Of a stretch of 36,174 nucleotides of DNA, positions 16,648-24,530 are shown piece by piece. The notes under the pieces are model-generated. The model saw only the letters and a list, made by a program, of their open reading frames with translations. It was not told the origin of the DNA and did not search any database. Origin of the DNA: Flavobacteriales bacterium (GTDB lineage Bacteria; Bacteroidota; Bacteroidia; NS11-12g; UBA955); the NCBI GenBank assembly GCA_947496375.1, contig CANMCY010000023.1, forward strand, positions 1 to 36,174, written 5' to 3'. The first letter of the stretch is position 1; each line of letters begins with the position of its first letter. A program made the translations under genes and the position numbers.

Positions 16648-18066
16648 ATGCAGAAAAACAATACAGGTGCTTTTTTAACGTTAATCTCGGTTTTCTTCTT
16701 CTGGGGCTTTGTTGCAGCCAGCAATGATATTTTAATACCGGTTTTCAAAAAAGCGTTAAATCTTACACAGCTGCAGTCTCAGCTGATCTCATTTGCTTTC
16801 TATATTGCCTATACAGTAGGTTCCCTGGGTTATTTTATCATCTCCTCTATACGGAAGGAAGATATCCTCCATACCATAGGATACCGTAATGGACTGGCGC
16901 TGGGCTTATGCTTATCTGCCGTAGGAACCCTTCTGTTTATTCCGGCCGCCAATTCTGCATCATTCAATCTACTCATATCGGGTCTGTTTATTGTAGGATT
17001 GGGATTTTCACTTCAACAGATAGCAGCCAATCCACTGGCCATCAATCTGGGCAATCCCAAGGAGGGTAACATGCGTTTAAGTCTGGCCGGTGGTATCAAC
17101 AATATAGGCACAACCATTGGGCCGGTAATTGTTGCTTTTGCCATATTTGGGAAAGTAAATTCGGGTGAAACCGAGCTAAATCTGGAAGCCGTTCAAATTC
17201 CCTATCTCGTTTTGGGTGCTGCATTTCTGCTGGTTGCTGCTATTTTTAAATTTTCGAATATTCCGGATAAAGCCAACATTGAAGAAGAAAAATCCACCAC
17301 CTCTATAGCGGACATCATCACAATGCCACAAGTGCTGCTGGGCATGATTGCAATATTCGTTTATGTAGGTGTGGAGGTTTCTACCGCCAGCAATTTACCT
17401 GAATTTATGAAACAAAAACTGGGAACACGAGAGCAGGATATTGCCCCATTTGTTTCACTTTTCTGGGCCAGCCTTATGATAGGTCGCTGGACCAGTGCGG
17501 CAGGTGCATTCAGTTTAAAAGAAGGTGCTAAGCAAAAACTTAGCATTTTGTTGCCTTTTGCCGCATTCAGCATTTTTGCCTTGGTAAACTTTATTGCCGG
17601 CTACGATATTTCCCAATTTTACCCGTACCTGTTTATTGTAATACTGCTGGCTACGGCTGATACCATCAGCGACGGTAACCCTGCCAGACAGCTATTCATC
17701 TATTCCCTACTTGGGATGGCTGCTCTCATTACCGGCATTCTTACCCATGGAATCATCAGCGTGTTTGCTTTTATTTCGGTGGGTTTGTTTTGCAGTACAC
17801 TTTGGCCATGTATATTCACACTTAGCATTGCAGGTTTGGGTAACAAAACCAATACCGCATCAAGTTTGCTTATCATGATGATTATGGGTGGAGGAATTAT
17901 TCCATTGGCACAGGGCGCACTGGCCGACGACAAACTGTTAGGTATTCAACATTCATACTGGATAGGCGTGCTGTGTTTTGCCTATCTGGCCTTCTTTGCT
18001 TTGAAAATCGAGAGAGAATTGCGCAAGCGAGGTGTGGTAACCGGCACGGTAGACGCTACCCACTAA
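16648..18066 (+). CDS. FHS-family sugar transporter (MFS, FucP/GluP-like)
   Basis: A 472-residue major facilitator with about 12 hydrophobic helices. The start, FFFWGFVAASNDILIPVFKK at about 17-36, is the characteristic opening of the fucose-glucose/galactose H+ symporter family (FHS). NPLAINLGNPKEGNMRLSLA at about 130-149 followed by GTTIGP is the second family landmark. It would import a hexose or deoxyhexose across the inner membrane driven by protons; the exact sugar cannot be read. A GPx or sugar-kinase partner gene is absent, so it is not part of a recognisable utilisation cluster here. It has its own promoter overlapping the end of the S74-protein gene. It is convergent with the hydroxylase gene, 58 nt away, and a hairpin lies between them. 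Confidence 0.9.
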   Translation: MQKNNTGAFLTLISVFFFWGFVAASNDILIPVFKKALNLTQLQSQLISFAFYIAYTVGSLGYFIISSIRKEDILHTIGYRNGLALGLCLSAVGTLLFIPAANSASFNLLISGLFIVGLGFSLQQIAANPLAINLGNPKEGNMRLSLAGGINNIGTTIGPVIVAFAIFGKVNSGETELNLEAVQIPYLVLGAAFLLVAAIFKFSNIPDKANIEEEKSTTSIADIITMPQVLLGMIAIFVYVGVEVSTASNLPEFMKQKLGTREQDIAPFVSLFWASLMIGRWTSAAGAFSLKEGAKQKLSILLPFAAFSIFALVNFIAGYDISQFYPYLFIVILLATADTISDGNPARQLFIYSLLGMAALITGILTHGIISVFAFISVGLFCSTLWPCIFTLSIAGLGNKTNTASSLLIMMIMGGGIIPLAQGALADDKLLGIQHSYWIGVLCFAYLAFFALKIERELRKRGVVTGTVDATH

Positions 18067-18105
18067 ACTGTTGTTTTATTATTAATGACAACAACCCACG
18101 TAAAA

Positions 18106-18122
18106 CAGCCGCTTGCCGGCTG
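18106..18122 (-). terminator. Hairpin terminator between the transporter and hydroxylase genes
   Basis: CAGCCG (18106-18111) pairs perfectly with CGGCTG (18117-18122) across a 5-nt loop. Read on the minus strand the stem is followed by TTTTACG, a short U run, three bases after the hydroxylase stop codon. It fits an intrinsic terminator for that gene, though the stem is only 6 bp. Confidence 0.55.
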
Positions 18123-18124
18123 AA

Positions 18125-19015
18125 TTAACGTTGTTCTTCCTCAAATCTGAGCTGTTGGCTTGTTTTACGGCTTCCATCATGACTCCAACCGGGCGGACCA
18201 AAAACATACATAAACTTTTCGCGAATGCCGGGTGCGGATTTTACATCATGCCACATTTGTCTCCACTCATTAAAAAGAATATTGCCGGGATTATAGGTAT
18301 TTAAGTTGGTGGTTAAACCATATTTGATTTTATCATACTTCTCATCTTCCGGCTCAAACGTGCCAAAAATCTTATCCCATACAATCAGTATCATACCCAT
18401 GTTTTTATCGAGGTAACGTGGATTACTGGCGTGATGCACCGCATGATGGCTGGGACTCACAAAAATCCAGTCCCATACCGGTATGCGTTGGATGAGTTCT
18501 GTATGAATGATAGATCCATAGAGCTGCTGAATGGAAAATGCCAACACTATGTCGGCAGCTTCAAACCCAATAAACCCCAGCGGTATGAAGAATAAAAACC
18601 GATATAGCGGCTCAAAAACAGAACTGCGAAAACCCACTGTGATATTGTATTTCTCGCTGCTGTGGTGAACCGTATGGACTGCCCAGAAAAATCGAACCAT
18701 GTGGCTCATCCAGTGCACGAACCAGTACACAAGGTCTGTGAGTACAATAGCGGCTACCCAATACAGGACACCATGCTCATTCCAGCTGATGAATCGGTTG
18801 GGAAAAGACCAGCTCATCAATAGCAGAAACGCACCCCGCATTGCAGTATCCAGCAGGATATTCAAACTGGTCATTAAAAAATTGTTGAGGGTATCTTTGG
18901 TTGTGTAGAGCTCCCTTTTGAGATAAACGCTTGCCAAAATTTCGGCCAGAATGGTAACCGTATAAACGGGCACCGAAATGATGACCATTGCCTGTTCCCA
19001 CCAATATTGTTCCAT
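18125..19015 (-). CDS. Sterol desaturase/fatty acid hydroxylase family, AGMO-like
   Basis: A 296-residue integral membrane di-iron oxygenase of the fatty acid hydroxylase superfamily. Several hydrophobic helices at about 10-32, 45-68, 82-100, and 137-170 surround the three His boxes: HWMSH (101-105), HTVHH (114-118) and HHAVHH (190-195). The segment around the third box, HTELIQRIPVWDWIFVSPSH, and the following NPRYLDKNMGMILIVWDKIFGTF resemble alkylglycerol monooxygenase (AGMO/TMEM195) more than sterol C-4 or C-5 enzymes. The substrate could be a glycerol ether lipid, a fatty acyl chain or another membrane lipid; this cannot be decided here. ATG at 19015 follows a -7 box by 7 nt. It is divergent from the AsmA-like gene with 80 nt between starts. 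Confidence 0.85.
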   Translation of the reverse strand: MEQYWWEQAMVIISVPVYTVTILAEILASVYLKRELYTTKDTLNNFLMTSLNILLDTAMRGAFLLLMSWSFPNRFISWNEHGVLYWVAAIVLTDLVYWFVHWMSHMVRFFWAVHTVHHSSEKYNITVGFRSSVFEPLYRFLFFIPLGFIGFEAADIVLAFSIQQLYGSIIHTELIQRIPVWDWIFVSPSHHAVHHASNPRYLDKNMGMILIVWDKIFGTFEPEDEKYDKIKYGLTTNLNTYNPGNILFNEWRQMWHDVKSAPGIREKFMYVFGPPGWSHDGSRKTSQQLRFEEEQR

Positions 19016-19022
19016 CCTGTCG

Positions 19023-19030
19023 CAAATCTA
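19023..19030 (-). promoter_or_regulatory. -7 box of the hydroxylase gene
   Basis: TAGATTTG on the minus strand, followed by CG, ends 7 nt before the ATG at 19015. There is no clear -33 element. Confidence 0.5.
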
Positions 19031-19065
19031 CATCAGTTCATCTATACATGCCTTACATTCCGCAC

Positions 19066-19073
19066 TATTTTTG
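19066..19073 (+). promoter_or_regulatory. -7 box of the AsmA-like gene
   Basis: TATTTTTG followed by CA lies 22 nt before the ATG at 19096. The upstream in-frame start at 18988 is 78 nt before the box, within the divergent gene, and is rejected. Confidence 0.55.
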
Positions 19074-19095
19074 CAGTAATTTCGTTACACTAAAA

Positions 19096-22020
19096 ATGCA
19101 AAAGAAGTTTATTAAATATACAGGCATTTCCATTGGGGTTATATTCATATTATTGCTGATTATCCCCTTTTTTCTCAAAGGCCCTGCATTGAAAGCCATC
19201 AAGAAAGTCATCAATGAGCAGGTAAATGCGCAAGTTGCTTTTGATGAAGACATCAGTTTGGGTCTGATTCGCAATTTCCCCGATTTATCTGTTGGCATAA
19301 ACAATATATGTATCATTGGCAAAGACAGCTTTGAGGGAGATACCTTGGCATACATACCCAAACTATCATTAACCGTTGATTTAATGAGCGCCATAGGTGA
19401 AGGACCTGTAGCGTTGCAAAAAATAGGATTGAGACGTCCGCGTATTTTTTTGCAGACCCTTGAAAGCGGAACCGCCAACTGGGATATTGTAAAATCAGAT
19501 ACTACGGCAAAAGTGGCTACAGATACTTCCGGAAAAGGCTTCAAACTCGACCTTCAATTGCTGGAAATAGAAGATGCAACCGTGGACTACAATGATAGAA
19601 GTATCGGTTTCAGAACGCTGATAACAGGTATGAATCATGAGAGTTCAGGCGATTTTACCCAGGACGAGTTCACGCTAAAAACCCATACTGAAACAGATGC
19701 ATTAACACTTACATACGGTGGAATGGACTGGTTACAAGGAATAAAATCCAATATTGATGCAGAACTCGGTATGAATATGAAGCAAATGAAATTCAGCTTC
19801 AAAGAGGCCAAAGCGCGATTGAATGAACTGGATATTCAAAGCAATGGCTTTGTGGATTTGAACGAAGAAGACATAGAAATGGATATTTCTTTTAAAGCGC
19901 TTCAAAATACATTCAAAAGCTTCCTGAGTATCGTACCAGGCATGTATAGCAAAGACTTTGAAAAAGCAGAAGTAAGCGGAGCATTGGCGTTGCAAGGTTC
20001 ACTCAAAGGCACAATGACCGATGCCAAGATGCCCAAAACCGAAATTGGATTGCAGGTGATTAATGGGGCCTTCCACTATCCTCAATTATCACAGTCTGCC
20101 CAAAATATTCATATAGATTTTGTATTCTCCAATCCGGATGGTGTGCCAGACAACAGTATAATAAACCTCAAAAGACTACAGATGAATTTGGCCGGGGCAC
20201 CCATATCAGTAAAGTGCCTTCTGAAAACACCTGAAAGCAATCCCTACATCGATGCGGAAGCCAAAGGCAGTATAGAACTGTCAAAAATTAAAAATCTGCT
20301 TCCATTGGAAAAAGGGACTGACATAGCCGGCATGGTGAATGCCGATTTATCTATGAAAGGTTATTACAGTCAGTTGAGCAAAACACAAGTTCAAAATTTA
20401 CAGGCGGGCGGGAAGCTGGAAATTAAAAATCTTGTTTGGAAAAATGCCAAGGAATCTGCTCAGCTCAGCGATTTTGCCCTGCAATTTACCCCACAGAAAA
20501 TTTCCATGCCCACTTGTATTGGAAACGTAAATGGCAATGATTTCAATGTAAGCGGTATACTTAATCAATTACCGGGTTATTTGTTCAATGATGAAGCCCT
20601 GCAGGGAACCCTCTCATTCACGAGTAAATTCATCAATATAAACAGTCTGATGTCTGCCTCAGAAACACCCGCAAGCCAGGGAGGAAGCACAGAACTTCCC
20701 ATTATAGAAATACCCAAAAACCTTGATTTAACGCTGAATACCAGCATTGATAAACTCATTTATGAAAAATACACGCTAACCGGTATTTCAGGAAATGTGG
20801 CGGCTAAAGACGGTATCCTCAACCTCAACAAACTGCAAGCGGACATGTTGGGTGGACACGTTGTGCTGAACGGAAACTATGACAGCCGAGACACCAAACA
20901 TCCAATAACTGAAATAAATACTACTGCCACCGGATTCACTCCATCTACCACGGCAGCGAACTTCCCAATGATTCAGAAATATGCCCCTATTTTCAGCAAG
21001 TTGGAAGGTTTATTTGACGCAGGAATTGAATTAAAGAGTTCGCTGGACAGCAAAATGCAACCCGATTATAAGGATTTGAACCTAACCGGAAAATTATCCC
21101 TGAGTCAGTCCGGCATACAAGGAACCGAGTTTTTAAAACAGCTTGGCAAACAACTAAACACCAGTTCTCTGGATAGATTAAATATTAAACCCCAGAAAAT
21201 CAATTTCCGTATACATGACGGAGCTTTTGAGCTATTAGACAGTCTGAACTTATCCTTGCCGAGTGGCGGTGTGATGAGATTGTCTGGACATACAAATCTT
21301 GACCAGACCATTTCCTATGGCGGCTGGTTAAAAGTACCTGCAAAAAACATTGGGACAGGGAATGCACTCCTAAGGGAATGGAACCAAAAGACTGGCCTTA
21401 ATGCGAAAACACAGGAAGAAATTCCGGTTGATATTCGCATTTCCGGTACCATTACCAAACCCTTAGTTTCAGTTTCTCTTAAAGGTTTTGCCCGGTCGGT
21501 AAAAGAAAACCTTAAAGACGCAGCTACAGTGGCATTGGAGAAAAAACGGGCTGAAGCCCTGAAACTGGCTCGTGAAAAGGGCGAATTATTGAAAAACGAA
21601 GCAGCCAAAAGAGCGTCACAGATTCGAGAGGAAGGAAGAAAGCGGGCGGCACAATTAACCGGTGAAGGCCAACAAAAGGCCAATCTAATTCGTCAGGAAG
21701 GTGAAAAAGCAGCTGAAAGGATTAATACTGAGGCACAGAAACAAGCTGCAGCAATCGAAGCCAAAGCCACCGATCCCTTACAAAAAGCCGTTGCCAAAAA
21801 GGCGGCCGACAAGGTTAGAGATGAGGGCCGAAAGAAAGCTGAGGCAACCAGGGGGGAATTTAATCTGAGGGCCAGGCAAACAGAAGAAGAAACTACGAAA
21901 AGGGCCACTCAGATGCAGGGAGAAGCGGATAGAAATGCCGATAAAATAGAGCGAGAGGCAAGTGATAAAGCAGCACAGCTTCTTAAAGAGGCAGAAGAAA
22001 AAAGTACGTTAGAAAAATAA
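19096..22020 (+). CDS. AsmA-like envelope protein with C-terminal 11-residue-repeat tail
   Basis: A 974-residue protein. ATG at 19096 is followed by a basic start and one membrane helix at about 10-27 (ISIGVIFILLLIIPFFL), then the AsmA-type beginning (KAIKKVINEQVNAQVAFDEDISLGLIRNFPDLSVGINNI). AsmA/TamB-type proteins form long beta-rich grooves in the periplasm and are linked to phospholipid movement between membranes. The body to about residue 800 has the repeating beta pattern and a late AsmA-like domain (LNLTGKLSLSQSG ... SGGVMRLSGHTNL). The odd part is 821-974: an almost Pro-free, Ala/Glu/Lys/Arg-rich helical tail built of about 14 units of 11 residues. The stop lies 6 nt from the end of the convergent flavoprotein gene, and no terminator fits between them. 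Confidence 0.85.
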   Translation: MQKKFIKYTGISIGVIFILLLIIPFFLKGPALKAIKKVINEQVNAQVAFDEDISLGLIRNFPDLSVGINNICIIGKDSFEGDTLAYIPKLSLTVDLMSAIGEGPVALQKIGLRRPRIFLQTLESGTANWDIVKSDTTAKVATDTSGKGFKLDLQLLEIEDATVDYNDRSIGFRTLITGMNHESSGDFTQDEFTLKTHTETDALTLTYGGMDWLQGIKSNIDAELGMNMKQMKFSFKEAKARLNELDIQSNGFVDLNEEDIEMDISFKALQNTFKSFLSIVPGMYSKDFEKAEVSGALALQGSLKGTMTDAKMPKTEIGLQVINGAFHYPQLSQSAQNIHIDFVFSNPDGVPDNSIINLKRLQMNLAGAPISVKCLLKTPESNPYIDAEAKGSIELSKIKNLLPLEKGTDIAGMVNADLSMKGYYSQLSKTQVQNLQAGGKLEIKNLVWKNAKESAQLSDFALQFTPQKISMPTCIGNVNGNDFNVSGILNQLPGYLFNDEALQGTLSFTSKFININSLMSASETPASQGGSTELPIIEIPKNLDLTLNTSIDKLIYEKYTLTGISGNVAAKDGILNLNKLQADMLGGHVVLNGNYDSRDTKHPITEINTTATGFTPSTTAANFPMIQKYAPIFSKLEGLFDAGIELKSSLDSKMQPDYKDLNLTGKLSLSQSGIQGTEFLKQLGKQLNTSSLDRLNIKPQKINFRIHDGAFELLDSLNLSLPSGGVMRLSGHTNLDQTISYGGWLKVPAKNIGTGNALLREWNQKTGLNAKTQEEIPVDIRISGTITKPLVSVSLKGFARSVKENLKDAATVALEKKRAEALKLAREKGELLKNEAAKRASQIREEGRKRAAQLTGEGQQKANLIRQEGEKAAERINTEAQKQAAAIEAKATDPLQKAVAKKAADKVRDEGRKKAEATRGEFNLRARQTEEETTKRATQMQGEADRNADKIEREASDKAAQLLKEAEEKSTLEK
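21556..22017 (+). repeat. Hendecad (11-codon) repeat region in the AsmA-like gene
   Basis: Splitting residues 821-974 of the product into elevens lines up units such as IREEGRKRAAQ, LTGEGQQKANL, IRQEGEKAAER and INTEAQKQAAA: hydrophobic at position 1, Glu at 4, Gly/Ala at 5, Ala near 9. After IEAKATDPLQK the frame shifts by one residue and continues (RDEGRKKAEAT ... QGEADRNADKI, EREASDKAAQL) to the end. Confidence 0.8.
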
Positions 22021-22026
22021 AAGGAC

Positions 22027-23289
22027 TCAGGATTTTTCGATGGCCCGAACGCCTGCAAGGTATCCGGTACACCAGGCCGCCTGAAAATTAAACCCACCGG
22101 TAACACCGTCCAGGTCAATGATTTCGCCGGCAAAAAACAGACCCGGTATTTTCTTACACTCCATGGTATCCTTGTCTATTTCTGTAATTGATACCCCTCC
22201 TGCTGTTACAAATTCTTCTTTGAAAGTGGTTTTACCTTTCACTGAAAATGGACTGCGGATACAGTTTTCAAGCAAGCGATTTTTATCCTGTTTAGACAAG
22301 TCCCTTACCACAGTCTCTGCATTAACACCGGCGCGATTCAGAAGCAAATCCCAAAGGCGGGCCGGCAAATGAAAAGGATTGGTATTCCCCACTTTTTTTG
22401 CAGCATTCATCAGCAAATCGGCATCCCATAAACTTCGTGCCTTCTCCTCTCCCATTCCGGTCCAGTCAACCAGCATATTTACATCATAATTTTCAGCATA
22501 CAATTCACGGGCTAAAAACGCCGATGCCTTCAACACTGCCGGACCACTCAAACCCCAGTGAGTAATAAGTACGGGGCCGGAAAACCAGCCCTTTTCAGGA
22601 CCTGAATCCATCCCAACCACACGCACTTTACAACCCTGCACGCTGATTCCCATGAGCGAATGCAATTCCTTATCAGGAATATTGAAGGTAAAAAGCGACG
22701 GTACGGGTTCGATAATTTCTATGCCGTGGCGGATAATAAAATCAAACTGACTAAGTTTAGGAAATCCGCCACAGGCCAATATCAAAGACTTGGCAACGAT
22801 ATTAATCCCTTTATCGGTTACAACCCGGAATCCTTTGGGAGACAGGGGCTCAAACGATTTTAGCCCTGTTGATGTTATGCATTCCACACCAAGTCGTTCC
22901 GCCTCATGTAATAAACAATCCACTACGGTTGCAGAATCGTCGGATATGGGAAACATACGGCCGTCTTCTTCAGTTTTCAGCTGAACACCATGACGTTCAA
23001 ACCAACGTATGGTATTAGTGACGCCCCATTTTCGCAGCGCCCATTTCAGCAATCCGCGGCCCCGTGGGTAATATTCTAAAATGGATGCCAGATCGGGTTC
23101 GTTGTGAGTAACATTGCACCGTCCCCCCCCACTGATAGCAACCTTCGCCAGCAGCTTATTCGATTTTTCAATTATGAGTACTTTTTTGGCCGGTTTGGCA
23201 GTTTTGGCATGTATAGCTGCGAAATAACCTGCGGCCCCGCCCCCAACAATCAGTAAATCGGTATGAATTTCCGGCGGATGGATATACAA
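22027..23289 (-). CDS. HI0933-family FAD-dependent oxidoreductase (YhiN-like)
   Basis: A 420-residue flavoprotein of the HI0933/YhiN family. The dinucleotide-binding motif DLLIVGGGAAGYFAA lies at about 11-25, followed by EKSNKLLAKVAISGGGRCNVTH at about 41-62, the family signature. The C-terminal FAD loop is PGLFFAGEIIDLDGVTGGFN, and it ends with a WCTGYLAG segment. The reaction catalysed by the family is not firmly known. The start is uncertain: the frame offers TTG at 23289, no ATG before the FAD motif and a stop 4 codons upstream, yet a TAGTTTTG box (23287-23294) overlaps that TTG. It is convergent with the AsmA-like gene (6 nt apart) and divergent from recF. Confidence 0.9.
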   Translation of the reverse strand: MYIHPPEIHTDLLIVGGGAAGYFAAIHAKTAKPAKKVLIIEKSNKLLAKVAISGGGRCNVTHNEPDLASILEYYPRGRGLLKWALRKWGVTNTIRWFERHGVQLKTEEDGRMFPISDDSATVVDCLLHEAERLGVECITSTGLKSFEPLSPKGFRVVTDKGINIVAKSLILACGGFPKLSQFDFIIRHGIEIIEPVPSLFTFNIPDKELHSLMGISVQGCKVRVVGMDSGPEKGWFSGPVLITHWGLSGPAVLKASAFLARELYAENYDVNMLVDWTGMGEEKARSLWDADLLMNAAKKVGNTNPFHLPARLWDLLLNRAGVNAETVVRDLSKQDKNRLLENCIRSPFSVKGKTTFKEEFVTAGGVSITEIDKDTMECKKIPGLFFAGEIIDLDGVTGGFNFQAAWCTGYLAGVRAIEKS

Positions 23290-23294
23290 AACTA
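23287..23294 (-). promoter_or_regulatory. -7-like box overlapping the flavoprotein start
   Basis: TAGTTTTG on the minus strand contains the TTG proposed as the start of the HI0933-family gene. A box cannot both precede the transcript and contain its start codon, so either the box is chance or translation starts further in at a rare codon. No -33 element supports it. Confidence 0.3.
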
Positions 23295-23390
23295 ATCGTT
23301 ATCGGTTTATCCATCATCATTAACACAGATGATTTGTTGCAGCTACTTAAAATGAAAGGATTCTGAAATGCAATAACCACTCAAAAAAAC

Positions 23391-23398
23391 TAACTTTG
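23391..23398 (+). promoter_or_regulatory. -7 box of recF, leaderless spacing
   Basis: TAACTTTG is followed by CGGT and then the recF ATG at 23403. The kmo start has the same TTTGCGGTATG string. The 4-nt spacing predicts a transcript that begins at or next to the AUG. Confidence 0.6.
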
Positions 23399-23402
23399 CG
23401 GT

Positions 23403-24530
23403 ATGCACATCGGCAGGCTGCAACTGTTTTATTTTAAGAACCACAACGAACAGCACCTGCAGTTTTGCAATGGCATCAATTGCATTACAGGTCCCAATGG
23501 CAGCGGAAAAACCAATATTCTGGACGCGGTTTACTACCTGGCCAATACCAAGAGTTTTTTTAATGGAATAGATCAGCAACTGATTAAACATGGACAGGAG
23601 TTTTTTAGCATACACGGTTTTTTTGAAAATGATACTACCACGGAGATTCTGGTAAACTTTGGCAAAAGCAAAAAAACGCTTAAGAAAAACGGCAAGGTAT
23701 ATAGTCGGCTGATAGACCATATAGGCATCATACAAACGGTATTTATTACGCCCTATGATATTTCGCTGGTGCTTGAAGGCAGCGAGGAGCGCCGCCGGTT
23801 TCTGGACTTCACCATCAGCCAGACCGACAGGTCTTATCTGGAGCAACTAAGTTTGTATAAAAAGCTGCTAGATCAGCGAAATGCTTTTTTAAAACAAGCT
23901 GAAGGTCGCCCGGTAGATCCCATATTGCTGGAAACTTTTGATGATAGAATGGCTAAGGCCGGCCAGATTATTTTTGAAAAAAGAAGGGACTTTATTGCTG
24001 AATTTACTTCATATTTTCAAGAATTATACCGGTTTTTAAGTGGAGACGCAGAACACCCTACCCTGCTGTATGTGAGTGAATTGCACGAAAAGCCCCTACT
24101 AGATATCTTATTTCTCAGCAGGGAAAAAGACAGGGTGCTACAGCGCACAGGCAGTGGCATTCATAAGGATGATCTTGAATTTTTACTGAGCGATTTTCCG
24201 CTCAAAAAATATGGTTCTCAGGGTCAAATCAAAAGCTACGTCATTGCCTTAAAACTGGCTCAGTATAAGTATTTCCTTGAAAAAACAGGGAAGAAACCCA
24301 TTTTGCTGCTGGACGATATTTTCGAAAAAATTGATGGCAATCGGGCCGGAAAGCTCATGGAACTTGTTGCAAGAGATTATTTCGGGCAAATTATCATTAC
24401 CGATACGCATGCTGACAGGGTGAAAGAGCATTTAGAAGGATTGGCCGTAGACAAAAAATACTTTGCGCTGGAGATGCCAGTCAATACAAATGCTGCACCG
24501 GCTCAAAATTCCAGCGAAGACCCAGATTAA
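23403..24530 (+). CDS. recF: DNA replication and repair protein RecF
   Basis: A 375-residue RecF, an SMC-like ATPase that with RecO and RecR helps load RecA at single-strand gaps. Walker A is GPNGSGKT at 30-37. Further landmarks are VFITPYDISLVLEGSEERRRFLD in the middle, the ABC-type signature YGSQGQIKS, and Walker B KPILLLDDIFEKID. The D-loop and the late IITDTHADRV complete the ATPase. Length is normal. It stands alone here, away from dnaA, dnaN and gyrB, which is common in this phylum. ATG at 23403 lies 4 nt after the promoter box. The last 50 nt overlap the end of the convergent RemB/Wzi-like gene, so the Asn/Ala/Pro-rich final residues of RecF are encoded opposite that gene's C-terminal codons. 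Confidence 0.96.
   Translation: MHIGRLQLFYFKNHNEQHLQFCNGINCITGPNGSGKTNILDAVYYLANTKSFFNGIDQQLIKHGQEFFSIHGFFENDTTTEILVNFGKSKKTLKKNGKVYSRLIDHIGIIQTVFITPYDISLVLEGSEERRRFLDFTISQTDRSYLEQLSLYKKLLDQRNAFLKQAEGRPVDPILLETFDDRMAKAGQIIFEKRRDFIAEFTSYFQELYRFLSGDAEHPTLLYVSELHEKPLLDILFLSREKDRVLQRTGSGIHKDDLEFLLSDFPLKKYGSQGQIKSYVIALKLAQYKYFLEKTGKKPILLLDDIFEKIDGNRAGKLMELVARDYFGQIIITDTHADRVKEHLEGLAVDKKYFALEMPVNTNAAPAQNSSEDPD

Noticed and set aside
18069-18093. TGTTGT...ACAACA inverted repeat after the transporter gene as a terminator
   Set aside because: It has a 6-bp A/T-rich stem with a 13-nt loop and no following T run, too weak to call.
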